This document shows positions 1-7,338 of a stretch of 64,000 nucleotides of DNA, piece after piece. The notes under the pieces were generated by a model. It had not been told where the DNA came from and did no database searches. It worked only from the letters and a program-made list of their open reading frames with translations. The DNA comes from Nibrella saemangeumensis (GTDB lineage: Bacteria > Bacteroidota > Bacteroidia > Cytophagales > Spirosomataceae). Within the stretch, counting starts at the first letter, position 1; every line of letters begins with the position of its first letter. The stretch spans positions 1 through 64,000 of the forward strand of contig NZ_BAABHD010000079.1 in NCBI RefSeq assembly GCF_039541915.1, given 5' to 3'. The translations under genes and the position numbers were made by a program.

Positions 1-60
1 TAGTGCGGTTGAGCTTGTCCTTTTCTAAAAAGCTGAACCGACATATCAACTCCATTCGGT

Positions 61-79
61 TTGTAGTGACTCACTACAA
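61..79. promoter_or_regulatory. Short perfect palindrome upstream of the first gene
   Basis: Two 9-base arms (TTGTAGTGA and TCACTACAA) surround one central base. It lies about 80 bases before the start at 162. It could be an operator or the remains of a terminator for a gene left of the window; no U-tract follows. Function unknown. Confidence 0.3.
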
Positions 80-161
80 CCTATCATTACAACTTTAGGA
101 CTACCAACTTACATAAGCTTCTTCGAGAGGCTTACCTTCCTCATCAAAAATTACGTACGCC

Positions 162-845
162 ATGAATTCGTGTGCCCAAAAACACCTGACAACAGGAATG
201 CTGCTGTGCCTGATGGCTTTGCTAGTGTCAATCTCCTCTAATGCGCAGTCAGACCTCTATGCGCAACATCCTACGGTTTCGGATAAAGGACACTGGAAAC
301 TGTTTACCGACAACCAGAATCGCAACACGGTAATCAAATTCTTCAACGTCGAGAACCAACTCGTCTACGAAGAGGTGATGGCGGGTAAGTATATCAAGCT
401 TACCGATCAGAACGTACAGTTGATCAATGAGATCTTCGACCGGGTAATGGCTAATAAGCTCATTGCAGGCACAGTCAAATCCGCTCCGCTGGAGGAGGTA
501 GCCATCAGCAACCGGACCGCAGTCTGGACCGGCCCCGCGTTGAAACCTGAATCAGTGGCGGAGGTAGCCGTGCATAATCAATTGAACTACAATATTCGGT
601 TGAATTCACACGTGACGGAATACGAATCCCGGCGATTGCTTCGCGTGCAGGTCGAAAACCCGGAGCAGTACCGCTTAATCGTTAAGCTGCAGGATAAAAA
701 CGGGCAAAATATCTATTGGGAGCCGCTTACCAAAAAGGCCAGCCTGGTTAAGCTCAACCTTTCTGAACTAAGATCGAGGTCGTACACTTTGGAGGTCTCA
801 ACGCCGAATAGAAAGTATTCGTACATCCGGCATATAGCGTTGTAA
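162..845 (+). CDS. Secreted protein of unknown function, beta-rich
   Basis: 227 residues. Residues 1-28 form a signal peptide: a short polar start, a hydrophobic run around MLLCLMALLVSIS, then cleavage near SNAQS. The mature part has no cysteines or catalytic motif I can recognise and looks beta-rich. The last 75 residues (LQDKNGQNIYWE followed by a Leu/Ser segment and YTLEVSTPNRKY) resemble the end of a Bacteroidota secreted beta-sandwich, as found in DUF3244-like or sorting-domain-like proteins. The protein at 14951-15574 has the same overall plan and a similar C-terminal strand order, so the two may be distant paralogues. ATG 162 is chosen because the signal peptide follows it. A hairpin terminator follows directly, so the gene is probably monocistronic. 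Function unknown. Confidence 0.75.
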   Translation: MNSCAQKHLTTGMLLCLMALLVSISSNAQSDLYAQHPTVSDKGHWKLFTDNQNRNTVIKFFNVENQLVYEEVMAGKYIKLTDQNVQLINEIFDRVMANKLIAGTVKSAPLEEVAISNRTAVWTGPALKPESVAEVAVHNQLNYNIRLNSHVTEYESRRLLRVQVENPEQYRLIVKLQDKNGQNIYWEPLTKKASLVKLNLSELRSRSYTLEVSTPNRKYSYIRHIAL

Positions 846-881
846 AATTCTTATTAGGTTAGGGATGACCTATTTACAACT

Positions 882-914
882 CAGCATGCAACCTGTTGGC
901 TGCATGCTGTTTTA
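882..914 (+). terminator. Intrinsic terminator after the 162-845 gene
   Basis: Nine-base perfect arms CAGCATGCA (882-890) and TGCATGCTG (901-909) enclose a 10-base loop and are followed by four Ts on the plus strand. The structure reaches into the stop codon of the convergent folP gene. Confidence 0.7.
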
Positions 915-1766
915 GCGTTTATCCAATGCCTGAACATGGGCCATCAACTGCACCGCTTCTACCGCTTCCTTTACATCATGCACCCGCAGGATAGCCGCAC
1001 CTTTCAGCAGCGCTACCGTATTCAGCACGGTGGTGCCGTTCAGCGCTTCTTCGGGCGTTATACTGAGCGTTCGCCAGATAGTTGATTTACGGGATAAACC
1101 GACCAGCAGCGGCTCATCAAACACCTGAAAGGCGTCTAGCTGGTTCAGCAGTTGAAAGTTCTGCGCCGGGGTCTTGGCAAACCCGAAGCCGGGGTCCAGT
1201 ATTATGTCTTTCAAACCCAGCCCCCGCAGAGCCGCCAAAGGAGTTTGTAGTTCATCAATAACATCGGTGACTACATCCTGATACTGCGTTAACTGCGCCA
1301 TCGTCTGCGGAGTCCCGCGCATGTGCATCAGCACATAGGGAACACCCAGGTCGGCTACCGTCTGAAACATCGCCGGGTCCAGCCTTCCCCCCGACACATC
1401 ATTTACCAGACAGGCCCCGGCCGTGACTGCCTGTTGCGCTACCGACGCCCGGTAGGTGTCTACTGAGATCAAAGCCTCCGGGAAATTGGCGAGAATGGCC
1501 TCGATCACAGGCAGAACCCGGTCGGCTTCTTCGTCGGCACTAAGTTCGGCGGCTCCCGGCCGGGTGGAGTAGCCACCCACATCCAGAAACGTAGCGCCCT
1601 CAGCCAGCATACGTTCTGCCATTTCGACCACCTGCTCGGCACCGACCCGGCTGCCGCTGTAGAAGGAATCGGGGGTAATGTTCAGTATTCCCATCACCGT
1701 AGTCGTGCTTAAATCGACCAGCTTGCCCCGGCAATTGAGCGTTTTTTTCGTAACTTTCGCCAACAA
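912..1766 (-). CDS. folP: Dihydropteroate synthase
   Basis: 284 residues, the normal length. The enzyme joins p-aminobenzoate to hydroxymethyl-dihydropterin pyrophosphate in folate synthesis in the cytoplasm. Family signatures are in order: MGILNITPDSF near residue 25, GGYSTRPGA near 63, NDVSGG near 122, DPGFGFAKT near 190, LSRKS near 224, and a closing RVHDV. These mark the TIM-barrel pterin- and phosphate-binding loops. The frame opens with two successive TTG codons (1766, 1763). An ATG exists at residue 25, but it would remove the first strand normally present in Bacteroidota homologues, so a TTG start is preferred although uncertain. It is divergent from the DUF1599 gene, with a 139-base repeat-rich spacer between them. 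Confidence 0.95.
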   Translation of the reverse strand: MLAKVTKKTLNCRGKLVDLSTTTVMGILNITPDSFYSGSRVGAEQVVEMAERMLAEGATFLDVGGYSTRPGAAELSADEEADRVLPVIEAILANFPEALISVDTYRASVAQQAVTAGACLVNDVSGGRLDPAMFQTVADLGVPYVLMHMRGTPQTMAQLTQYQDVVTDVIDELQTPLAALRGLGLKDIILDPGFGFAKTPAQNFQLLNQLDAFQVFDEPLLVGLSRKSTIWRTLSITPEEALNGTTVLNTVALLKGAAILRVHDVKEAVEAVQLMAHVQALDKR

Positions 1767-1905
1767 ATGAGTTAAGAGTTATGAGTTAAGACAGGGCCGC
1801 CCGGCGGTTCTGAGTTAAGAATTAAAAGGCTCTGCTTTGATTCTAGCTTATAACAGCCGGTCAGCCCTGTTTCAACTCTTAACTCTCAATTCTTAACTCT
1901 TAATT
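1767..1905. repeat. Imperfect inverted repeat filling the folP/DUF1599 spacer
   Basis: The left arm (1767-1797) has two copies of GAGTTAAG and ends ACAGGGC. The right arm (1864-1905) starts GCCCTGT and holds several copies of the complement, CTTAACTC. Another GAGTTAAG copy lies near 1812. The arms could form a long hairpin across the divergent promoters. A small non-coding mobile or palindromic element is possible; ordinary promoter sequence enriched in this octamer is the alternative. Confidence 0.45.
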
Positions 1906-2454
1906 ATGTCTTCTACCGAGGGTCAATATCGGCAAGTTATTCAGCGCTGCAAAGAGTTATTCTTAAAAAAGAACCAGGATTACGGCACGGCCTGGCGAAT
2001 CCTGCGACTGCCGTCCATCACCGACCAGATTTTCATAAAAGCGCAGCGCATCCGTACGCTGCAGGAAAAAGGCGTGAGCCGGGTAGGCGAGGGCATTGAG
2101 CCGGAGTTTGTCGGCATTATCAATTACTGCGTCATGGCGCTGATTCAGTTGCACCTGCGCGCGGACGCCCGGATGGAAATTCCCACCAGCGAACTGGAGC
2201 AATTGTACGATAATCAGATGCAGCAGGTCATGGATCTGCTGTTTGCCAAAAACCACGATTACGGCGAAGCCTGGCGGGATATGCGGGTGAGCTCCATGAC
2301 CGATATAATCCTGATGAAGCTGTTCCGTACCAAGCAGATCGAGGATAACAAAGGCGCTACGCTGGTGTCGGAAGGGGTAGAGGCCAATTATATGGATATG
2401 ATTAATTATGCCGTTTTTTGTCTGATAAAGCTGGAGGAAGAAGTGTTACAATGA
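1906..2454 (+). CDS. DUF1599 (Nmad1-type) protein, two tandem domains
   Basis: 182 residues made of two copies of one all-alpha domain, about residues 10-85 and 100-180. Each copy has the signature KN-x-DYG-x-AWR-x-(L/M)R, followed by a (S/V)(R/S)EG(I/V)E motif and an INY segment. This matches the DUF1599 family, which I recall as a nucleotide-modification-associated domain. The biochemical role is not established here. The conserved Asp/Glu/Arg set suggests a nucleotide-related or MazG-like helical fold, but that is inference. The stop codon overlaps the ATG of the next gene (ATGA at 2451-2454), so the two are translationally coupled, and aroK follows at once. Location next to folP is common in Bacteroidota. 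Confidence 0.85.
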   Translation: MSSTEGQYRQVIQRCKELFLKKNQDYGTAWRILRLPSITDQIFIKAQRIRTLQEKGVSRVGEGIEPEFVGIINYCVMALIQLHLRADARMEIPTSELEQLYDNQMQQVMDLLFAKNHDYGEAWRDMRVSSMTDIILMKLFRTKQIEDNKGATLVSEGVEANYMDMINYAVFCLIKLEEEVLQ

Positions 2455-3593
2455 ATACAAATCAAGTCAAACCACCGAAGATCAAGACCGGTACGCCGGG
2501 AATGAAAATTGCCGCTCAAATCGCCCGGGTTCTGGTGGGCGTGGTGTTTATTTTTTCGGGTCTGATCAAGCTGAACGACCCTGTGGGTACCCAGATCAAA
2601 CTGGAGGAGTACTTTGAGGTATTTGCCCAGGATCTGCCCCTGCTGCACAACTTTTTTATGGCGCTGGTGCCCCTGACGCTCGGCTTGTCTGTATTTCTGT
2701 GTGCCGCCGAAGTCGTGCTGGGCGTAGCCCTGCTGGTGTCGTACAAGCCCCGGCTTACGTCCTGGATCATTCTGCTGCTGGTTGGATTCTTTACCTTCCT
2801 GACGTTTTATTCGGCGTATTTCAACAAAGTAACCGACTGCGGCTGCTTCGGCGATGCTATCAAGCTGACACCCTGGACTTCATTTGGCAAGGATGTGGTG
2901 CTGATGGTATTGATCCTGTTCATCATTGGTCATCGCAACCGCTTCCGGGCAGCCAAAACCGGCTGGATCGTGGCCCTGACAACCGTGCTGTCGGTTGGCT
3001 TAGGGATTTACGCCATTATGTACCTGCCTCCGCTGGATCTTCTACCGTACGCGGTTGGTAAGAGTATCCCCGACCAGATGAAACCATCGGAGCCGCTGCG
3101 GTATAAATACATTGTGGAGCGGGGCGGCAAAGAGTTTGAGTTTGAACAGTACCCCACCGACACCACATATAAGTTTAAGCAGATGGTGCTGGTAAACGAA
3201 AACGCCAAACCCAAAATTACTGATTACCGGGTCTGGACGGATGAGAGCGACTTCACCCAGCAAACCTTTGAGGGGAATAAGCTGTTCGTGATTATAAAGG
3301 ATACTAAAGACTTTGACTCTGGTACCATTACCTCTATCCGGTCGCTGGTCAATGGGCTGAAAACCTCCACTATTACGGCCCAGATTTTAACCTCCGTCAG
3401 TGACGACGACATCAAGCGCTTCCGCCAGGAATACCAGCTTGACATTCCATACTATAAAGCGGATGCTACTGTGCTGAAAACCATTATGCGCTCCAATCCG
3501 GGCACCTGGCTGGTCAGCAATGGGGTCGTCAAAGGCAAATGGCACCACAACGCCACGCCCGATCCGGAGGAAGTAGTTGAATTAGTTAAATAG
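2451..3593 (+). CDS. BT_3928-type DoxX-family membrane protein with thioredoxin-like tail
   Basis: 380 residues from ATG 2451, which overlaps the previous stop as ATGA; a TTG at 2418 would extend the frame but lies inside the upstream gene. The N-terminal half has four or five membrane helices of the DoxX/MauE type (near residues 22-42, 63-92, 105-125, 140-160 and 170-195). Between helices is the motif DCGCFGD near residue 132, a Cys-x-Cys pair typical of this family. The C-terminal 180 residues are soluble and look like a degenerate thioredoxin fold: TITAQILTSVSDDD, then NPGTWLVSNGVVKGKW, without a CxxC. It is probably an inner-membrane protein in redox or respiratory maintenance; the exact role is unknown. 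It is co-transcribed with DUF1599 and aroK. Confidence 0.85.
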   Translation: MNTNQVKPPKIKTGTPGMKIAAQIARVLVGVVFIFSGLIKLNDPVGTQIKLEEYFEVFAQDLPLLHNFFMALVPLTLGLSVFLCAAEVVLGVALLVSYKPRLTSWIILLLVGFFTFLTFYSAYFNKVTDCGCFGDAIKLTPWTSFGKDVVLMVLILFIIGHRNRFRAAKTGWIVALTTVLSVGLGIYAIMYLPPLDLLPYAVGKSIPDQMKPSEPLRYKYIVERGGKEFEFEQYPTDTTYKFKQMVLVNENAKPKITDYRVWTDESDFTQQTFEGNKLFVIIKDTKDFDSGTITSIRSLVNGLKTSTITAQILTSVSDDDIKRFRQEYQLDIPYYKADATVLKTIMRSNPGTWLVSNGVVKGKWHHNATPDPEEVVELVK

Positions 3594-3595
3594 TT

Positions 3596-4102
3596 TTGAA
3601 AAACATCTTTCTAATTGGTATGCCGTCGTCGGGTAAGAGTACGATTGGCAAGCAACTGGCGCGGGAGCTGCATTATCGGTTCACCGATACCGATAAACTC
3701 ATTGTCCGGCAGGAAGGGCGGAGCATCAACGACATTTTTGCGCAGGAGGGCGAGGACTACTTCCGGAGGGTAGAAAGTGAGGTGCTGCATTCGATCCGGC
3801 CGGGGAGCAGCCTGGTCGTAGCTACCGGGGGCGGAGCACCCTGCTTTCATAACAACATGGCGTACATTAAGGCGACCGGAATTTCGGTATTTCTGGATGT
3901 GGAGCCGGAAGTCCTGCTGCAGCGTATGATGGCTCACGCCATCGCCGACCGGCCGCTCTATCAACAAAACGACCCGGCTTTGCTGGAGAACCTGCGGAAG
4001 AAATACACGGACCGATTACCATTTTATTCGCAGGCCACTATTATCATGTCCGGCGAAACGACGGCGGGAGAGATTATGCAGCGGTTGGGCGACTGGTTGT
4101 GA
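3596..4102 (+). CDS. aroK: Shikimate kinase
   Basis: 168 residues, the usual length for AroK. It phosphorylates shikimate with ATP in the aromatic amino-acid pathway. The Walker A loop GMPSSGKST is at residues 8-16, the shikimate-binding Asp region is TDTDKLI at 31-37, the R-x-x-E region FRRVESEVL is near 57-65, and the GGGAP loop is near 78. The lid region contains RPLY near 119. The start is TTG 3596, two bases after the previous stop; the next ATG would cut the first strand and the P-loop, so coupling from the upstream gene is likely. It is the last gene before a strong bidirectional hairpin. Confidence 0.95.
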   Translation: MKNIFLIGMPSSGKSTIGKQLARELHYRFTDTDKLIVRQEGRSINDIFAQEGEDYFRRVESEVLHSIRPGSSLVVATGGGAPCFHNNMAYIKATGISVFLDVEPEVLLQRMMAHAIADRPLYQQNDPALLENLRKKYTDRLPFYSQATIIMSGETTAGEIMQRLGDWL

Positions 4103-4117
4103 CAAGGGTAGACATAG

Positions 4118-4164
4118 CAAAGGCGCCAATACGCACTGAAAATCGCTGCGTATTGGCGCCTTTG
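4118..4164. terminator. Bidirectional terminator between aroK and the FadL-like gene
   Basis: Perfect 18-base arms at 4118-4135 and 4147-4164 enclose an 11-base loop. The arms begin CAAAGG and end CCTTTG. The structure lies between two convergent genes and can serve both. Confidence 0.85.
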
Positions 4165-4183
4165 ACGCTTTAATGTTGACCTT

Positions 4184-5728
4184 TTAGAAAAACACCCCTA
4201 CCGTCAGCATCAGGTTCGTATTCCGATTCGTCAACTGTGCCGACGCAAAATCCTGGGGGCTGCTCAGGGTGTAGGGCGTATAGGCTGACTTAAACATCAG
4301 GTAAGAGCCGGCCACATCGGCAAAGAAGCGGTCGTTGCGTACACCAAACCCGCCCGAAAACAGGAACTTGGTCCGGTCGAGGTTATCGATCTTTACTTTA
4401 TACGGGTCCGGCAGATAGGCTACCCCGGCCCGTACCCGGAATAGGTTGATCCGGGCTTCGCCCCCGACCCGGAAGTTAACTACGCTCTGATACGTATTTT
4501 GTACTTCCCGCTTGTTATCTTCACGGAAGGCCTGGTTGTCGGCGGCTGCCTGGTAGAAATTGGTTCCGATGCGCATGCCCGAATACCCTACATATTCGGC
4601 GGTAGCCGTTAAAAAACCGGACCGGCCCAGAAAATACGTTGCTCCTCCCGATGCCCGTAGCGGGCTGGTAATCGAGTACTCAAAATTGTTGGGCGCGACC
4701 TCAACCGTTTTAACGTCCGGAACAAATAGCTGATTGTTTTCGACGGGGATACCAATTGGATCAATGGTGATCGAGCGGTTATACTCTTCGCGCAGGCTGC
4801 TAAAGGTCGGCGATGTCAGGGCGACCCCAATCTGAAAATTCTGGTCGGGCTTGAAAATAGCCCCAAAGGAGGCATTGATTCCTCCGCCGGTAACCGTCAG
4901 GTCAGAACTTTCGCTGAAGCCTCTAAAGACACGGCCTCCGATGTACTGATCGTCCAAGACGTTGGTAAAATCAAAGCGGGTGCGGGTCAGGCCCAGCGAT
5001 GCCCCTAAATACAGCCGGTCTTCCAGATTACCAGCGTAGGCAATCGTCCACTGTGATTGACCTCCCCTGGCGGTATAGCTGCCCCGCTGCTCGGTGGGCA
5101 CCCCAACATCATAGCGAACATACTGGGTACCATTACCACTCGGATCGGTTGGGTTAACCAGGTACAACTGATAGGCGGCTGCCTCTATGTTGTTGGCCGT
5201 GTTCGTTTGGGGGTCAAACTCCCGGTCCAGATTTGCCGAGGATATATTGCGTCGGTTTACATCCTGCACATACGCATCGGCCAGCGAACTGCGCAGGTTA
5301 CGGCCCTGGTAGGTAAAGATGTTATTAAGGTTGACCTGCCGCGAGTAGGTGACTGCAAATGACGTACGGCGCCACGCCCGGCTGTCGCTCTGCGGGCTGC
5401 CGGCAAAAACCAGCGCGGCCTGCCCAATGGTTGGGAACGCTTTCTGGGCGTTGGTAGTGGTCCCGGCATAACTGCCATCTACATTAACCAGCCGTAAGGC
5501 AGGGCTGATGCTGAATTCAGAGCGGTTGTAAAAGCCCAGTCCGGCAGGGTTACCGAAGGCCGCACTGGCGTCGCCCCCGAGAGCGGTATGATTCCCGCCT
5601 AAGCCCTGAAAGCGGGCGGTTCCGTTTATCGTTTGTTCAGAATAGCGGAAGGCATCGCTGGCGTACTGTCCGTACGATACGGTGGCTGTCAGCAGCAAGC
5701 CACCGGTAATCCATATACTTCTGTTCAT
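4184..5728 (-). CDS. FadL/OmpP1-like outer-membrane protein
   Basis: 514 residues. The signal peptide covers residues 1-20 and ends ATVSYGQ. The mature N-terminus has the OmpP1/FadL-type signature GTARFQGLGGNHTALGGDASAAFGNPAGLG, shown here only as its hallmark pieces GGDAS and NPAGLG. The rest is alternating beta-strand sequence with many Tyr/Asn turns and ends in the aromatic pair VFF typical of outer-membrane barrels. Family members form monomeric barrels that let hydrophobic molecules cross the outer membrane; the substrate here is unknown. The gene stands alone between two hairpins, at 4118-4164 and 5815-5854. Confidence 0.85.
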   Translation of the reverse strand: MNRSIWITGGLLLTATVSYGQYASDAFRYSEQTINGTARFQGLGGNHTALGGDASAAFGNPAGLGFYNRSEFSISPALRLVNVDGSYAGTTTNAQKAFPTIGQAALVFAGSPQSDSRAWRRTSFAVTYSRQVNLNNIFTYQGRNLRSSLADAYVQDVNRRNISSANLDREFDPQTNTANNIEAAAYQLYLVNPTDPSGNGTQYVRYDVGVPTEQRGSYTARGGQSQWTIAYAGNLEDRLYLGASLGLTRTRFDFTNVLDDQYIGGRVFRGFSESSDLTVTGGGINASFGAIFKPDQNFQIGVALTSPTFSSLREEYNRSITIDPIGIPVENNQLFVPDVKTVEVAPNNFEYSITSPLRASGGATYFLGRSGFLTATAEYVGYSGMRIGTNFYQAAADNQAFREDNKREVQNTYQSVVNFRVGGEARINLFRVRAGVAYLPDPYKVKIDNLDRTKFLFSGGFGVRNDRFFADVAGSYLMFKSAYTPYTLSSPQDFASAQLTNRNTNLMLTVGVFF

Positions 5729-5814
5729 GGTGTTTATTAGATGTGGTGTATCATTAGACTACACCGGCTCGTAAAAGGTTTAGTCGGTGTGGTGATACCA
5801 ATTATCCTATAAAC

Positions 5815-5854
5815 GAAAAATCCCGCCGTTTGTAGAAACAGGCGGGGTTTTTTT
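5815..5854. terminator. Terminator after the repeat-rich lipoprotein gene
   Basis: CCCGCC (5822-5827) pairs with GGCGGG (5841-5846) around a 13-base loop, flanked by five As on the left and seven Ts on the right, so it can act in both directions. It lies 24 bases past the stop of the minus-strand gene. Confidence 0.75.
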
Positions 5855-5877
5855 ATGAAAAAATGACGTAAGGCTGG

Positions 5878-7155
5878 TTAGCGAGGGCCGCGCGAGCCAC
5901 CACTGGATGATCCCCCTCCGCCACCACTCGGTGCGCTGTATCCGCCACCCCGGCTTCCGCTCGACGGTGCCGAATAGGTATCCGCGCTGCGTGACGGCGG
6001 CTGATATGTTGGCTGCTGTTGCTGGCGCGGTGCCTGGTACTGGGGCGACTGGTTCTGGTAGCTACCCCGGGCACCTGAGTTATAACCGCTCTCGGCGGGC
6101 GTATACGAACCACGGCTGTTCTGACGCGGACGGGCATAGTAGCCGTCGTTCGACGATGAATTGCTGGGTGCCCGGTACGAACCCGCATCCGAGCTGGTAC
6201 GACCTGCGCTGTTCGACGGATTCTCGTAGTAATACGAGCCCCGGCTGTTCTGGCGCGGACGAGCGTAGTAACCGTCATTAGACGATGAGTTGCTGCGGGC
6301 CGGTGCCGATGTGGTATAACCCGCATTATCCGTGCCAGCCCGACGGCCGCCATTATTCGGTGTATAAGTGCGTGGCGTATTGTTGAACGCGTTGTTGTAG
6401 CGATCAGATGAACCACCATTACGTGCTCCGTAAGTACGCGCCCGCTCCGTAGCCGGCCCGGTAATGATACCGGAGTTGCTTACAATAACCGGGCGACCGT
6501 AGAAACCACCACCGTAGAAACTGTTGTAACCATAGCCGTAGGGCGAGTAACCCCAGGGGTCATAAAAGCTGCCAAACCCGCCGTAGGCATAATTCGGTCC
6601 CCAGAACGGATCGTAAAAGCGGTTCCAGCTGTTGAAGCCCCAGGGCGAGTAGCCATACGCCATTCCCATGGGCATCATACCCATGCCGACGCCAATATTG
6701 AAGCCGTTCCAGAACATGGAGTTATTCCAGCCCCAGCGGTTCCAGCGCCAGGAGTTGAATCCGGGGCTCCAGGCGGCTGAGTTATAGCCGTCGGCAAAAC
6801 CACTGCGGTACGCATTGTCGTTGCTCCAGCCCGGATCGGCCGAGATGCCACGCTGCAGCTTCCGGGTGCTCAGATCCGTGTAGTAATCTTCATTGTCGTA
6901 GCCGCGCTGCTCGTCGTACTCACTGTACTCCGGATTCCGGTCGCGCAGTTGCCGGTCAGACGATACCCGGGAGGGCCGTTCTGCCTGCCGCGTCCGGGTA
7001 GGCTGGGTACCGGCGTATACAACCGCATCGGACGAATTGCCGTACAGATCGTCTACCTCACCCGCGTTCTGAGCCGTTTGGCGGCTGGAGCTACAGCCCC
7101 AGAGACCCATGACGGCCAGCATGGTAATGTATTTCCAGGTATGACTCGTTCTCAT
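5878..7155 (-). CDS. Low-complexity surface lipoprotein (Gly/Ser/Asn/Tyr-rich)
   Basis: 425 residues from ATG 7155. A longer frame (to 7224) exists, but a good -33/-7 promoter at 7186-7215 places transcription inside that extension, so 7155 is used. Residues 1-21 are a lipoprotein signal ending LAVMGLWGC with Ser residues after the Cys, so the mature protein should be lipid-anchored. Residues 60-100 are charged. Residues 120-240 are rich in Trp, Tyr, Gly, Met and Asn (short WNRWGW and YGYSPWGF type repeats). The last 180 residues are Ser/Asn/Gly/Tyr/Arg-rich and carry an exact 20-residue internal duplication. The tail ends in Gly/Ser runs. No enzyme domain is visible; a structural or envelope-associated role is a guess. 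Confidence 0.8.
   Translation of the reverse strand: MRTSHTWKYITMLAVMGLWGCSSSRQTAQNAGEVDDLYGNSSDAVVYAGTQPTRTRQAERPSRVSSDRQLRDRNPEYSEYDEQRGYDNEDYYTDLSTRKLQRGISADPGWSNDNAYRSGFADGYNSAAWSPGFNSWRWNRWGWNNSMFWNGFNIGVGMGMMPMGMAYGYSPWGFNSWNRFYDPFWGPNYAYGGFGSFYDPWGYSPYGYGYNSFYGGGFYGRPVIVSNSGIITGPATERARTYGARNGGSSDRYNNAFNNTPRTYTPNNGGRRAGTDNAGYTTSAPARSNSSSNDGYYARPRQNSRGSYYYENPSNSAGRTSSDAGSYRAPSNSSSNDGYYARPRQNSRGSYTPAESGYNSGARGSYQNQSPQYQAPRQQQQPTYQPPSRSADTYSAPSSGSRGGGYSAPSGGGGGSSSGGSRGPR
6103..6291 (-). repeat. Two 60-base direct repeats inside the lipoprotein gene
   Basis: Units at 6103-6162 and 6232-6291 both encode a segment running from NSSSNDGYYAR to PRQNSRGSY. The protein copies are identical, while the DNA copies differ at several third positions, so the duplication is not brand new or is held by selection. 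Confidence 0.8.
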
Positions 7156-7185
7156 GACTGATGCTTTTATGTAGAAAGGTTTGAC

Positions 7186-7215
7186 CAAAGGTAATGTTAC
7201 TATTATAACGTCAAA
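7186..7215 (-). promoter_or_regulatory. Bacteroidota-type promoter for the lipoprotein gene
   Basis: On the minus strand TTTG (7215-7212) is followed after 18 bases by TACCTTTG (7193-7186). This matches the Bacteroidota consensus TTTG / TAnnTTTG. Expected transcription start is near 7180, just upstream of ATG 7155. Confidence 0.65.
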
Positions 7216-7259
7216 ATATGCCAATTAATTCGGCCTGCAACAAATATAGGATAAAAACC

Positions 7260-7267
7260 TATCTTTG
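7260..7267 (+). promoter_or_regulatory. Candidate -7 box upstream of proS
   Basis: TATCTTTG fits TAnnTTTG and lies about 70 bases before the proS ATG. A clear -33 element was not seen. Confidence 0.4.
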
Positions 7268-7338
7268 CAAGCTCCTCAGATAGTTAGACCCGATTAGCTA
7301 CCTTATGGTTTAAACGGGCTCGAAAATTTTTATAAAAA

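Noticed and set aside
1767..1905. Possible CRISPR array from repeated GAGTTAAG
   Set aside because: Units are short, occur in both orientations and lack regular spacers; no cas gene is nearby.
2418..2450. TTG start extending the DoxX-type protein upstream
   Set aside because: The extension lies inside the DUF1599 gene and has no membrane or signal character; ATG 2451 gives the classic ATGA coupling.
5853..6419. 188-residue Arg/His-rich minus-strand frame
   Set aside because: It overlaps the lipoprotein gene in another frame; its odd composition comes from the repetitive Ser/Asn/Tyr codons of the real gene.
7156..7224. Longer N-terminus for the surface lipoprotein
   Set aside because: A matching -33/-7 promoter lies inside the extension, and the lipoprotein signal begins at 7155.
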